Shown: positions 23,177 to 34,344 of the stretch, piece after piece
How positions within the stretch are numbered: position 1 is the first letter of the stretch
How the letters are laid out: every line of letters begins with the position of its first letter
Assembly: GCA_001600875.1 (NCBI GenBank)
Contig: BCLD01000018.1
Location: 1-64,000 of the forward strand
Direction of reading: 5' to 3'
DNA length: 64,000 nucleotides
Source of the DNA: Solicoccozyma terricola
Taxonomy: Eukaryota > Basidiomycota > Tremellomycetes > Filobasidiales > Piskurozymaceae
Position numbers and translations under genes: made by a program
The notes under the pieces: generated by a model
The model's database searches: none
Seen by the model: the letters and a program-made list of their open reading frames with translations, nothing else
Told to the model about the DNA's origin: nothing

Positions 23177-23400
23177 ATCTTTTTGCGCATTTTTGTATCG
23201 TCTGTTACTCGGCTTCCCGTGATTGTTTTTTAGTATCTGTTTGACTAGGATCGTGTGTTTGTTGGGGAGGATGACTTTTGGTTCGATGTGGTAGTTGGTG
23301 GCTCTCATAGTGACCGTGATTTCATAGTGAAAGGTGATTGGTGGTTGGGGAGTACCTTGCCAACCATGTCTTCCCACATACGTAACAGGACGCTTGCAAG

Positions 23401-23483
23401 GCCCAACAGTAGAATAACCTCCCCCAGTGTGCGCTTGTTCAGTAGGCACCACCTCCGTGCCCTACCACTGAGCCAAATGGGAC
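23401..23483 (-). pseudogene. Degenerate tRNA-like sequence
   Basis: On the minus strand GTCCCATTTGGCTCAGTGG followed by TAGGGCACGGAG closely resembles the 5' half of the tRNA 300 bp away (three differences over 24 nt from the D arm to the anticodon stem). A possible 3' acceptor strand, GTTGGGC, pairs at six of seven positions, but the T arm is not formed. It lies in inverted orientation to the intact gene; probably a relic copy. Confidence 0.4.
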
Positions 23484-23985
23484 ATTCATGTCCTCGAAGA
23501 CACCTGTTTTGGAACATGTCGCCACCGCCACCGCCACCGCCACCTCTCGCCACTCGCACGTGACACTTTTCAAACCTTTTGCCGACCAAATTTCGAAACT
23601 TGCTGCATTGGAACCTCTGACTGTGTTCTCTAACATCAACGACGAGCACCTCCTGACCGGTGAGTATCTCTGGACTATATGTTTTTTTCCCGATCCCATC
23701 CGACCCCAACCGAGGCCCACAATGATGCTACCGCACTGGGCACTGATGTCTCCGCCCACGGGTAAGGAGACAATCGATTATAACGCTTTTCAATCCTACC
23801 GTAGTTGGAGGAGCGAGCCTAGAAAACTCGTGACTGAGATGGTTTCCTTGGTTGGAGGATGGGAGGGAGGGAGGGTCTAGCGAAGTTTCTGAAGGGGATC
23901 TTGATGCTGATGACTGCGGTGCCGGTTCATTTTTCCTTGTCTTTTTTTTTCGTTTCCTGGTCGATTCCCCCCGTCTTAGCCTACA

Positions 23986-25399
23986 ATGGCCCCTACCGAG
24001 CTAGACTCCCCGCCATCCCTCTTGGATCTCTACGAATCGTTGGAAGCAGCAGCGGACCTTTCACTCAAGTCCACTGCCCCGCTACTCAAACGGTATGTCG
24101 CTCGCTCTCCCCCCCCCCCCNCCTCTTTCCCCTGCCCATCAGATCCCCATCCTGACACTCCGTTCACAGACTCCAAGATGACTCGTCAAACTTCTCCTCC
24201 GGTCTCTCCCTCCTTCTCATCCGACCAACTACACTCCTGTCCTCGATCCACCACCTTATCATCCTTCTTGGTCTCCAGTTGAGCACCCTGACCACGAACG
24301 CATCCTCCATCCCACCTCCAACGTTCTCCTCTCAACCTCAACCGCGGGACCTCTCCGTCCCTGACCTCGCTCTACCGTACATCCAACGAGAGCTATCCAT
24401 CATCCGTGAAGTCATGGACAAGACGAGAGGTCTGGAGGGAAAGGTAGCGTACCAAGTCAAGAAATTGGTTGCGCTCGCTGAGAGTGCAGGAACGGCTACC
24501 GCGAGCGGGGTTTCCAAAGAGAACGATGATGAAAAGGAAGCCGAAGCCAATGGTGCGTCGTCTCACCCGGTGGATAACACGGGACGGCAAATGCTAATCA
24601 TACCTCCCTCCGCGCAGACCCATTATCCTTCCGTCCAAATCCAGCCGCCCTCCTCGCGGCCTCCAAACCAGAACGCAAACCGTCCACCTCTCGCCGCGAT
24701 CGAAGAGGATCTGCGTCTTCGTCCGATGAAGATGTGGAGAACGATGGCGTCTACAGGCCGCCAAGGGTCGCTGCAGTGCCATACAACGAGATGAAGAGTT
24801 AGTCGCCTCGTCGTTGTACCGCCATTGGCCCTCTGCTTACCCCCCTCCCCCCTCCCTCCCCCCGCACAGCCAAATCACGCCGTACAGAACGCCGCGCACC
24901 AGCGCTGCTATCTGAATTCGCGACCTCTCTCACCTCGGCTCCCCTCCTCGAGTCCACCTCTGGTCTCTCAGTTCGACCGGCTGTGAACACTGCTGCTGGA
25001 GAAAATGCTGCTCATTCCAATTCCAAATCTGCGAATCGTCTAGCCGAGCTGGCGAGGATGACTGATTTCGAAGAGGAGAATATGACTCGATTAGTGATGA
25101 CTAAACGAGAATCTAAACGTCGTGAAGAGGATGAAGCCGCGTTGAATCTTGGATTTGGTGTTGGTGGTGAATCCCGATCTCGATCTCGACGACAGGGAGG
25201 GTTTGAAGCCGAGTTGGAGGGTGTGTTGGGTGATCGTGGTGGGAAAGGGATGTGGGATTCTGTTGGAAGAGGGTCGTTGGGTAAGAGAGAGGGTTTGTTG
25301 GAGAGGAGTAGGAAGAGAGGTAGTGATGATCTCGGCGAGGAGGCGAGACCGAAGAAGGGAAAGTTCCAGAGACAGGTCAAGAGGAACAAGAGAAAGTAA
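23986..25399 (+). CDS. LCP5: Lcp5/neuroguidin-like U3 snoRNP (SSU processome) protein
   Basis: A Sas10/Utp3/C1D-family protein needed for 18S rRNA processing in the nucleolus. Exons: 23986-24091, about 24172-24553, about 24620-24796 and about 24870-25399, in frame. N-terminal helical Sas10/C1D domain (SSLLDLYESLEAAADLSLK-like start, then SIIREVMDKTRGLEGKVAYQ followed by VKKLVALAE). Middle: DPLSFRPNPAALL and the signature YRPPRVAAVPYNE. C-terminal: RMTDFEEENMTRL and a Lys/Arg-rich end (KKGKFQRQVKRNKRK) typical of nucleolar proteins. An intron has a C-run with one ambiguous base at 24121. Confidence 0.85.
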
Positions 25400-25538
25400 A
25401 ACACGTCCGTCCGCCGTCGGCCATCATAATTGTATCTCGTCTCGAATGGCGAACAGTACTTATACAATGCAATACATCTATCAGAGTACGTACAACCAAA
25501 GAACCCCCGCATGACGACAATGTAACAAGTCCTACCAA

Positions 25539-26257
25539 TCACTCGTCCTCCAACTTGTTCGACTTTCTTCCTCGTCCACCACCAGCACCAGGCGTCGTAA
25601 CACTCCCTTCATGACTAAGAATACTTTCCTCTCTTTTCCGCTTCTTGGGATCGGATTGTGCGGTGGCCTGGTTATGTTGTGCGATTCTGACACGAGGTTG
25701 GGGGAGGAGTTGAGCTAAGGCAGTAGTTGAAGGGTTTCGACCCCGGGCCGGGACTTACTGCTGTCGTTGCCTCTCGTCGTACTGAGCTTGCAGTTTCAGA
25801 GACTGGTACCAGGTAATGGATTGACGAATCAGCCTGAAGCGTAACGTGTTGGTCCCCCCCCCCCCCCCAACCCAACTCACATCCGTATATGTACTACTAC
25901 TCAACGAGAACAACCTATCCACTTCCAAAGTCTCCTGCTTTCTTCGATTCACCTGCGTATTCTTCATATACGCATCGAAACCTTTGATGATATTTCCACC
26001 CGTCAATGCCGTATCTGCGAGGTAACTACCCTCGAATGCGTATATGGCTGTCTCAAGTGATGCCTAGACCGTTGGAGTTGGCAAGGCAAACCCATCAGCT
26101 GTAGCTCTCGGGAACCTCGACTCGACGAAGCCGAACTCACCAGCCTCGCGTCAATCTGTCTCTTCTTCTGGATGGCAGCTCGAAGCCTGTCGACTGCCGA
26201 TTTATTAGTGTCCGGAGCCGACGGGGCTGGTATTGACTGGGGAATAGCTGTGGGCAT
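25539..26257 (-). CDS. EAF6: Eaf6-like subunit of histone acetyltransferase complexes
   Basis: Eaf6 is a small coiled-coil subunit shared by NuA4/NuA3-type acetyltransferases. Four exons on the minus strand. Exon 1 starts at 26257 (MPTAIPQS) and holds the coiled coil (DRLRAAIQKKRQIDARL). Exon 2 holds the family core LTGGNIIKGFDAYMKN and DRLFSLSSSTYTD. Exon 3 is SLKLQAQYDERQRQ. Exon 4 has a basic, Gly-rich end (PKKRKREE ... GGGRGRKSNKLEDE) with a likely nuclear localisation signal. A further upstream in-frame Met (26377) would add a Pro-rich stretch across a G/C run and is not preferred. A poly-C tract (25856-25869) sits just after the second donor. Confidence 0.88.
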
Positions 26258-27294
26258 GGTGGGAGGGGGGGGGGGGGGGGGGGGAAGCTGCCTGTTGTGG
26301 TGAAGTTGTCCGTGGAGTTGGATGGTCCTTCCTCTCCCCTCCCCCTCTCCCGTTCTGTCACGTGATCCAGCTCTCACTCAACCCCCGTCCCAGAAGAAAA
26401 AAATAAGTTCGACCTCGAAAATAACTTTCAATCTTTCCCAACTTCATCTTCACATACCACTTCTGACAAGTGGGTCGTCTACACAGACGATTGCAACGTA
26501 TGTTTGTGCTTCGTATGTGGGCCAAGTAAGGAATCGCGGCAACAGTGAGTGTTTCTTCCCTTTCGTCGCTTCCTCCCCNNNNNNNNNNNNNNNNNNNNNN
26601 NNNNNNNNNNNNNNNNNNNNNNNNNNNNNNNNNNNNNNNNNNNNNNNNNNNNNNNNNNNNNNNNNNNNNNNNNNNNNNNNNNNNNNNNNNNNNNNNNNNN
26701 NNNNNNNNNNNNNNNNNNNNNNNNNNNNNNNNNNNNNNNNNNNNNNNNNNNNNNNNNNNNNNNNNNNNNNNNNNNNNNNNNNNNNNNNNNNNNNNNNNNN
26801 NNNNNNNNNNNNNNNNNNNNNNNNCCCCCCCCCCACCACCTCCCTCTTCATGATGAGACTAGCATACGCAACTATCACAGACCTGTTCTTACCATCATTC
26901 GTGGTGGCTAGATGACAACGCTAGCAATTAACATCTCCTGAATATCCTATCGCCTCGCGTCCCCCTGTTAGACTTGGTCTTGATCGATCTAGGAAATGGG
27001 ACTTGAACGCTGACGATAACCCCCTCTTTTTCCCGGTTCTTGTCAATTGTTTCTAGATTTCTTTTTTTCTCTCTTGTCGATTCGTTTTCGATCCTGTAGA
27101 GCTGGCTTGCTGTATATACCATGTCTTCGTTTCCCTTGTTATAATCGCATTCCCTCGTCCCATGATGTCCCGGTTTCTCGCGTCGACGACGTTGCTCCAA
27201 GACGCGTCGCTGTCCATGTCCATGTCTTCCTCGACCAACCATTCCCAAACCATACTCCAACCCACCACTGACCGCATCCCCCCCACCGCCCTCC
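26258..27294. other. Divergent intergenic region with N gap
   Basis: Between Eaf6 (minus) and Mcm10 (plus). It contains a poly-G run (26266-26285) and a 246-base N gap (26579-26824) with C runs on both edges. A gene could be hidden in or around the gap. Nothing else is recognised. Confidence 0.5.
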
Positions 27295-29860
27295 ATGGCA
27301 TCAGAAGCAGATCAACTAGCAACCGAGATCGCCCGTCTTCAAGCGAAACAACGAGCCATCCAAGAAAAAGAAGAACGGAGACTTGTCAAAGAAAAGGAGA
27401 TTCAAACAAAGGTTCTAGTCGGCGCGAGTCCAGTGAAGCGAGGTACGTTTCGATATGATTGGTGTCGTGGTGGTGTGGTACGGTACGGTACAAGGTATAT
27501 GAGAATCTCACCCCTCCTGATTTCCACTCACATATATACACTCGCGTCCTCTAGCTCGTGCTTCAATAATCATCGACAACCCGACTCATCGTACACAGTC
27601 TCGTTTCGCAACACTCCCTAACAACCTGACGATTCACGAATTCACTCAACCACTTCCACGCCCTTCATCGTTGGCTACCTCGTTTGCTCAAACTAATCGA
27701 GGCACTACATCTCCTGAACCCTCGACGACGACGACGACGACGTCGTCGTATCACGGAAAGGATGTACCGTCGCAGGGGAACGCGGTGACCAACTCGTTGG
27801 ACGCAAAGAGGGCAGTAGAGAAAGCAAAGAGAGATAAAGACACATTAAAAGTCATTGAAAACCTAAAGATCTGTCCGATAGAATTTGGGAAAGATGTGAA
27901 TGGGAGTGAAGATTGGTTGACCGTGGAGCCGAATAGTGGTTTCAACTTGAAGTGAGAAAAGGTCACAGCTGCTTTAGCTGGCGGCCAGTACTGACACCGA
28001 CCCCCGACCCCCCCCCCCCCCCCACCTACCCCTCCATGCCCACGCCCACAGAGAACGGGTACTATCCCACGAACAACTACAAGCAAACCTATCCGACCGA
28101 TACTTTATCACTCCATCTGTACTTTACTCGATCATGCAATCTTCTCGTGACGGTCAAGCCTACAATGTCCCACTTGACGCAGAATGGGTGACCATTGCTG
28201 TCGTTTGTAAAAAAATTCACCGATTGTCCTCTGGTGGGACGTACGAGCGTTCAGAATGGGATTCAGATGACGAGGAGAAAGAGGAGAAGACGTTGAGTAG
28301 GGGAACAGACGACGACGTCGTCGTCGTCGTTGGGGATAAAATCCAAGAGAAGAAACGTAAGAAAATCGCAACTGGAAGGGTTGGGAAACATTTCGCAATC
28401 CTCGAATTGGCAATGTTACCTTCCAAAGCATCCAAGACTGCGGCTACCGGAGGCGATGCCGTCGTGAATCTGCTACTGTTTCAAGCCGACAAGGAGTACA
28501 AGGTGCCAAACGGTCAAACACGTTACAAGGGGGGATCAGGAGGCGCATATGAGAGGTGGAATAGACTGGATGTCGGTAGCGTGATAGGAGTGTTAAGTCC
28601 AAAGGTAATCAAGCCGTATTCAGTGAGTTCCCGGACCCGTTCACTCCTCCCCTCCCCCCCCCCCCCCCAATCCAAAACTCCATCTCATACAGTAACCACT
28701 GCCAGAAAGATCCCAAGGCGCATCCTCTCACCAATCCTGTCGGTCTAATGCCATCGAGTGACAAGGATATCTGGTATATCGGTCGATCCCGTGACATGGG
28801 TACATGTCAAGCAAATACCAAAGCCGGAGTGCGTTGTGGAAATGCTGTTGATTTGTGAGTGGTGAATTCCCCCCCCCCCCCTCCCTTGGCCCAACACACT
28901 GACCACCCACCGACCACTCAGACGAACTACGCAATTCTGCGAGTATCATGTTGTTTCCGCGGTCAAGAAGAAAAAGGGAGGAAGAGCAGAGTTTTCGAGC
29001 AAGTGCGTTTTGACCTGCCTAGCAAAAGTCTCTGTCTCATCGCCCCGCTGACCGTCACCTCCCCTGACAGCACGTCTGGCTTTGAAATCGGCGCCTCCTC
29101 GCAATCTTACACACACCACAAATCCGACACACCCGCCGTCAAGGGTTTACTGTCAAAGTTTGGTGCTGGTTCCGTCTGGGCAGGCAACGATGCAGGAGGT
29201 CAGACGTACGTCGTGGAAGGGCGTGCCTTTTCTGCCGGTCGCAAAGTCGGAGAAGAGTTTGTCGGCGAGCAGATTGGAAGGGAGAAAGACCGGCGGATTA
29301 AGCGGAGAAGGGAAGCTGAAGCAACGGAGAAGGATCTGCAGAATCTGCTGCAGAGAGATGGAGGTTCTAGTACAATTGGCGGCAAATACCTGGAAGCGGC
29401 GGAACGCCTTCAAAGGGCGAACAAGGACATCAAGGGCAGCGCTGCTGGACAATTTACCTCTACGCAAGCAACTCCTGTCACAGGCAGCGACAAACCTCGC
29501 CCGTTCCATGCTGACGCTGTCAAGCGGCTAGGGTTTGACCCAACCGTCAAGACCAATGGCAAATCGGCGGAATCCCGCGAAGCTGGACGACATAGGGTAA
29601 GTCGTCAACAGCTCTGTCGTGCCTTTTCTTCCCGGTTGACCCAAGTCCTCCTCTAGCTCGAAGCGATCGCCCTCCTCAACGCTGGAGGTCGTGCTCCTCC
29701 GAAGCTGGGTCCAATGCCTGGCACATGGAATAAGAGTAACGCAAAAGTGCCTGCTCGTCATTTGGCAGCGTTGAATGCTGCTTTGCCAACGCCGACTTTA
29801 GCTAAAACCGAGCTGTTTGTCAATTTGGACTCTGACGATGACGATGATTGTGGAGAATAG
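27295..29860 (+). CDS. MCM10: Mcm10 DNA replication factor
   Basis: An essential replication protein that activates the CMG helicase and binds DNA polymerase alpha. Multi-exon: 27295-27442, 27555 to about 27953, about 28051-28620, then a zinc-finger region and C-terminal exons to the TAG at 29858. N-terminal coiled coil (QLATEIARLQAKQRAIQEKE). Central OB-fold region with WVTIAVVCKKIHRL, KHFAILELAML and YERWNRLDVGSVIGVLSP. The zinc finger is joined from two exons: DMGTCQANTKAGVRCGNAVD and LRTTQFCEYHV give the C-C-C-H ligands. A second conserved block (EAIALLNAGGRAPPKLGPMP) lies near the end, then an acidic tail. An in-exon run of valine GTC codons encodes DDDVVVVVGD. Several introns contain C runs of 10-16. 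Confidence 0.93.
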
Positions 29861-30022
29861 TTGATTGGGTCGTGACAGTTGTACCTATACATGATCTTCG
29901 TTATATGCGTATGTTGTACTGCTCGGCGGCCCTTCGTATACATGTCTAAGTCGCGACGCCGGTGTGTGCTACTCTGCATCTGATCGAAACTGAAATGAAC
30001 CTCCTGCCCCGGGAGTCCATCC

Positions 30023-31731
30023 TCATGTGCAACTCCTCAGCCAGCTGAGAATCGATGCTTGCACGTCGGTGACATCTACCTTATCAACATTATCAAAGAC
30101 GGCGTATCTAGTGCCAACCAGTTGTTGCTCCAGTCGCCGCAGGCAACTCTGTACGTCAGAATCGGACGAGTCGATATCCAGCTTGACTTCAGTGACTAAA
30201 GCGTGTCGAGATCGCACCTTGGCGGTCTGGCAGTGGTCGGATTCAGAAATCATTGGTTGACTTTGGAACTCGAATGTACTCACCACCTTGCCAAATGAAA
30301 AGTCGGTTGAGAAGGTGATCGAGAACTCGGGTGTTTGCCCGTATGTCCAATCTCGTGTCTAATAAAATGACGGTGTTTTTTCATTAATCAGTGATGAAAT
30401 ACCTTGCAATGCACATCCAACGACTCACAATCAGCTCATTCATCCCAGTCCGAATGTATGATGCCTGTTTCGTATCACCCCCCAGCACATCTTCCTGTGC
30501 TACCTTCTCCGCCGTCGCTCGTTTCAAACCAAAGACACCGGCAAACGAGCGAGTGACGGCCGTTACGAAATCTTCATGCGTTGCTGTCGATGAAGAGGAT
30601 CGAAGGGTCGTCACAGGCGATGGAACAGAGTCGATACCACGGGTTTCCATGTGTGGCTGTGGAGAAACTGTCGGCGTTTGACCAAAAAGGTTACTTGCTG
30701 TTGTCTGTCCACTCACCGTCTTGCTTTTCAGATACGTCCCTAGGTTATCTAACGATGAAGAAATCAACATGGTCCCATGATGATACGCTCGATGTTGGAC
30801 GATTTTATACGCCGAGCCTGAAACGTAAGAGGACGGGCACCGGGAGGTTCAGCTTTGAGGATCACCCAACGTATAATCGCAATTCAAAACTCATCTTGCG
30901 TGAAACCCCATCACCTTCTGCAACCACCAGGTCTCCTCGATCATTCACTCCGGCATTCGATATGCCCATACCCTGTTGTAAAGCCTTTGCGACGATGTCT
31001 GCGCCGAACGATCGACTGAAGAGAGTCCGAGGGATCATGATGGAGAAATTGGTATTGCCGAGGTCCTGTGACAGGATAGACCACCGATTAATGCTTTCCA
31101 GACATCTGTCTATGTGATGTATTCTCTACTTGCATGATAGACCGTTCCACCACCACTCCGTCTTCGAACAAGAGGAATCTGCTGCTCTGCCAATAGCGCG
31201 ATGTTGGCTTCCTTCCATGGATTCTATGAGTTGGTGTTGGGCAGCATCAGGTGGCATGAATCTGTTGGAATGCAGAGCAGACGCACCTGATTGCGACCTA
31301 TCACCACACAGGGTCGATTGCGATAGAAGAGGAGGATGGGAGTGCTGGCAGCAGTATTCCTGAATAGCCTGTGGTAAACCCCATCGAACCGATGCCATAT
31401 CAGCCTTCCGGCGAATGCGTATCGGCGCCAACCCAGTCCTTCACTCACCAGTCTTCGTATGACAAGTTGAAGTATGGGTCGATAGATGTGGACTCGTAGA
31501 CCTGTGGCTGGAATGGCATGGAGCTGGTCAAGTCGACGTAGGAGCTTCCCGACGAGCGTCTCTCACCTGATCCAGTGCATTCAGCCTGGCGTCGTCGCTG
31601 GTCGTAGTCGAGGCACAGCGAGCATAGGTGAATCGTGGATGCTTGGTTGCTGTCAGGCTGCTCAGACTGCGGTATGCAGGTCTGACGGAGTGCTCCAGCA
31701 TGTGTTGTATGTATGGCTTGGAGGTTGTCAA
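30023..31731 (-). CDS. Mitochondrial lipoate-protein ligase A-like
   Basis: Attaches lipoate to E2/H subunits of mitochondrial dehydrogenases (Aim22/LplA family). The N terminus ([20 protein letters not shown], then Arg/Ser-rich) looks like a mitochondrial targeting peptide. Domain blocks on the minus strand: [19 protein letters not shown] (around 31320), an [15 protein letters not shown] block with [14 protein letters not shown] (around 31000), the [15 protein letters not shown] lysine region (around 30800), [16 protein letters not shown], and a C-terminal [15 protein letters not shown] leading to a small accessory domain ending SWLRSCT. The splice leading into the catalytic GSAYK region could not be fixed by eye. 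Divergent from the PCI gene with about 165 bp between starts. Confidence 0.85.
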
Positions 31732-31897
31732 CTCGAGTTTGTTGACGACGACGACGTCACCTCGAGCACCTTAAGCGTCAGAAATCGATTCTGCGACTCG
31801 AGATCCCCATCCCCATCCCCATCCTCATCCCCATCCTCATCCCCATCCTCATCTCCATCTCTCCATCTCCGTGTGGATCTTGTCCTCGTCATACGGC
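31732..31897. promoter_or_regulatory. Short shared promoter with CCATCC microsatellite
   Basis: Head-to-head start region of the lipoate ligase and PCI genes. About 31801-31866 is a CCATCC/TCATCC tandem repeat. The repeat is seen directly; promoter function is inferred from position. Confidence 0.5.
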
Positions 31898-34065
31898 ATG
31901 GCAACTCCAGTTCAGGCCCTGGTTCACACACTCTCAACAGCATATCGTCACCGGGACTCAAGATCATTCGAGCATGCGTTGATTCTGAGGTCGACAGATC
32001 CCAGGTGGGCAGCGGTGAAAGACGAGTTGAAGAGGGTGAGATCACCATGTTGGCATCTTGGTTTGACGACAACCAACTGCTGAACCCCTTCTTCCCAACG
32101 CAGTCTGGAATCCCCTCCGAACTCACTCTCACCAGAATCTTCGCTCCGTCTCCCTCTGAGGAACGATCGCTTCCAACTGCATTGATACCTCTGATAGAAA
32201 ATTACCTCGAATACATCAGAGATGTGGAATGGAGAGAAGATGGCGTGGAGGTGGTCACAAAGGAAGAAGCTGACAGGGAGTGGAAGATTATGGACACGGT
32301 TTATGGGTGCGTAGAGTACAGAAGAGAAGACAGACAGGGATGACAGGTTGGAACTGTTCTCCGAGCAAGTGGACGGCATATCGATTGAGAAGGAAATGAA
32401 TCTCCGTCCGCAGACGAAGACGATCAGCCTGTCACCCGAGTGCCTTCAGTCGGAAACTCGACCCCTCCGAAGCCCACGTCCAGTGGCCAGCAGCGAAGAT
32501 GTTACCTGACCATTCACTGACATACTCGTCAACTCATCCCCACCCAGCGAAACGGTCAAAGTCTTCATGGCACATACGGACAATGCGTGGATTGGAAAAG
32601 GGATGAAAAGGGTCGCAGAAGTCTACTTGGAATTGTCGTTCAGGGTGGGTCGATTCACTTCCATCGCGAGCTCCGAGGTTCTGATGGGGAATCCTCTGGA
32701 TGACTCTTTACACACGCACAGGCTTCAAGAATATCAAAAGATTCCAAGAAAGATGCGGTGGCTATGGCTATGAGAAGAATACAAAAGAGCTTTCAAGTCG
32801 CTGCTCAAGGTAATGACTAGTGAGTGCTACGTGACATCAATTTCGTAACCTTGACTCCGCTGACGAACGAGTTTTACAAAGTCGACTGGAACTTCCAGAC
32901 GATGGTGTGGCGAGAAGAGGAGATGTAGTCTTCGCTATGGGGAATCTATGTTGGAAGATCTATGACCAGGTCGGTTTCCACCCCAGATTGTCCGAGTCTT
33001 CTTTATCGCTGATGTCCGGGAACTCCCCGTATCCACCAGATACAAGCTTACTCGTTATTCGATGGAATTCACACCACCTTCATGAACTACGTCAAACCAT
33101 CGATTCAAGCGAGGTTGAATGCGCCTGCGACGAGTAAGGCAGATAGAGTCGGCTTTTGGTATTGGAGGGGCAAGATGAGGCTGGGGAAGGGTCAGGTTAG
33201 GGAGGTGAGTAGACGTAGGACGTCTGATTGCTGCCCAGATGTTCACCATGAGTACACGGACAGGCGAGAGATGATTTGAAACTGGCGTTCGATGACTGCG
33301 CAGTAGAAGCTCGTAGGAACCTGAAGTGAGGGCGCGCACCAATGACCACCTTTACCAGCCACATTGCTGATGATGCCGCCACCCCCGGCGGCAACTCCAT
33401 CAGGGCCATCTTCATCCGCCTTGTAACTTGTCAAATCATCCTCGGGCGATTCCCAATCCCAACACTCCTCGACGAATTCAACCTCCAGCCCCAGTTCGCT
33501 CCGCTTATACAAGCCATCAAGACGGGAAACAGATCGCAATATTACGAATGCTTTTGGAAGTGGAGCGAGTGGTATCGACGGAGAGGGATTTGGTTGGTAC
33601 TGAGGGAAAAGGGGGAGGTGTTGGTATGGAGAAGTCTAGTCCGTGAGACGTGAGTGTACAAGGTGGTCCACCCACCGTCAACCCGCTCCTGAACCGCTGG
33701 CTGTAGGTACAAGATATATCGCTCGCTGGATCCGGCGAACGCTGGACCTAGATGCTCGACAGCAGCGTTGGTCAAGGCCGCGAGGTTGAGTTGGGGTCCA
33801 ACCGCAGATCGAGACGGCGTCGACCTCAACGACGTGATCAGTATACTTTCCAGCTTGATTGATCAGGTGAGATTGGTGAATGAGTGGGTTCGAACATTGG
33901 CACTAACGCAACCCTCTTCCCCCCCCCCCCTCCTCCCTCCACCAGTCATTCATCATCGGACACATATCCTTCAAACATACGACGCTGCTCCTGAGGGCCA
34001 CACCCACCAACGCATTCGCTGGATTCCCAGTGGTGGCTTCGGTAAGACCTAGGAAATCGGATTAA
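31898..34065 (+). CDS. PCI-domain protein, Csn12/Thp1 (PCID2) type
   Basis: Family members act in mRNA export (TREX-2 with Sac3) or associate with the COP9 signalosome. Exon 1 is 31898-32035 (MATPVQALVHTLSTAYRHRD); the first intron is 32036-32103 and exon 2 starts SGIPSELTLTRIF. Later blocks are TVKVFMAHTDNAWIGKGMKR and GDVVFAMGNLCWKIYDQ. The PCI part contains IRAIFIRLVTCQIILGRFPI, then PTLLDEF, FAPLIQAIKTGNRSQYYECF and RRRGIWLVLREKGEVLVWRS. The C-terminal winged helix has DLNDVISILSSLIDQ|SFIIGHIS. The order fits PCID2/Csn12 closely. The stop TAA at 34063 follows VVASVRPRKSD. About ten exons, several boundaries approximate. Confidence 0.8.
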
Positions 34066-34344
34066 CTGGAATCAAGCCACGACATGTAATGACCCTCTAG
34101 AAAGCCGCTGCTTTTCTTTGACGAAATGAATATGCAATGATGATTTGTACGTGACTTTGTGGTGTTCATTAAGGGAGGCAAGGAATTAGGGGAAGTACAC
34201 GCAACATATGTCTAGTAAAGCAAGGTAATATATGCGAGCAGAAGTGGGTTTTGTTGGCCATCGGCTCGCCGCACCATCCTACGCTGCCGATTGTGACGAT
34301 CCAGCCGCCTCCATCTGCATCGACGCAAGATGGGTAATGGACAA

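Larger units (their letters stand above)
22691..23985. other. Intergenic with tRNA and tRNA relic
   Basis: Between the nucleoporin and Lcp5 genes. Apart from the tRNA pair it has a GCCACC microsatellite (about 23520-23546). A 130-codon open frame at 23488-23880 has no recognised family and is not called. Confidence 0.4.

Noticed and set aside
23488..23880. A 130-codon frame upstream of Lcp5
   Set aside because: Starts in a GCCACC microsatellite, no recognisable domain, no good splicing partner.
26450..26915. Frames running through N bases
   Set aside because: Most of their length is unresolved sequence; no coding evidence on either side.
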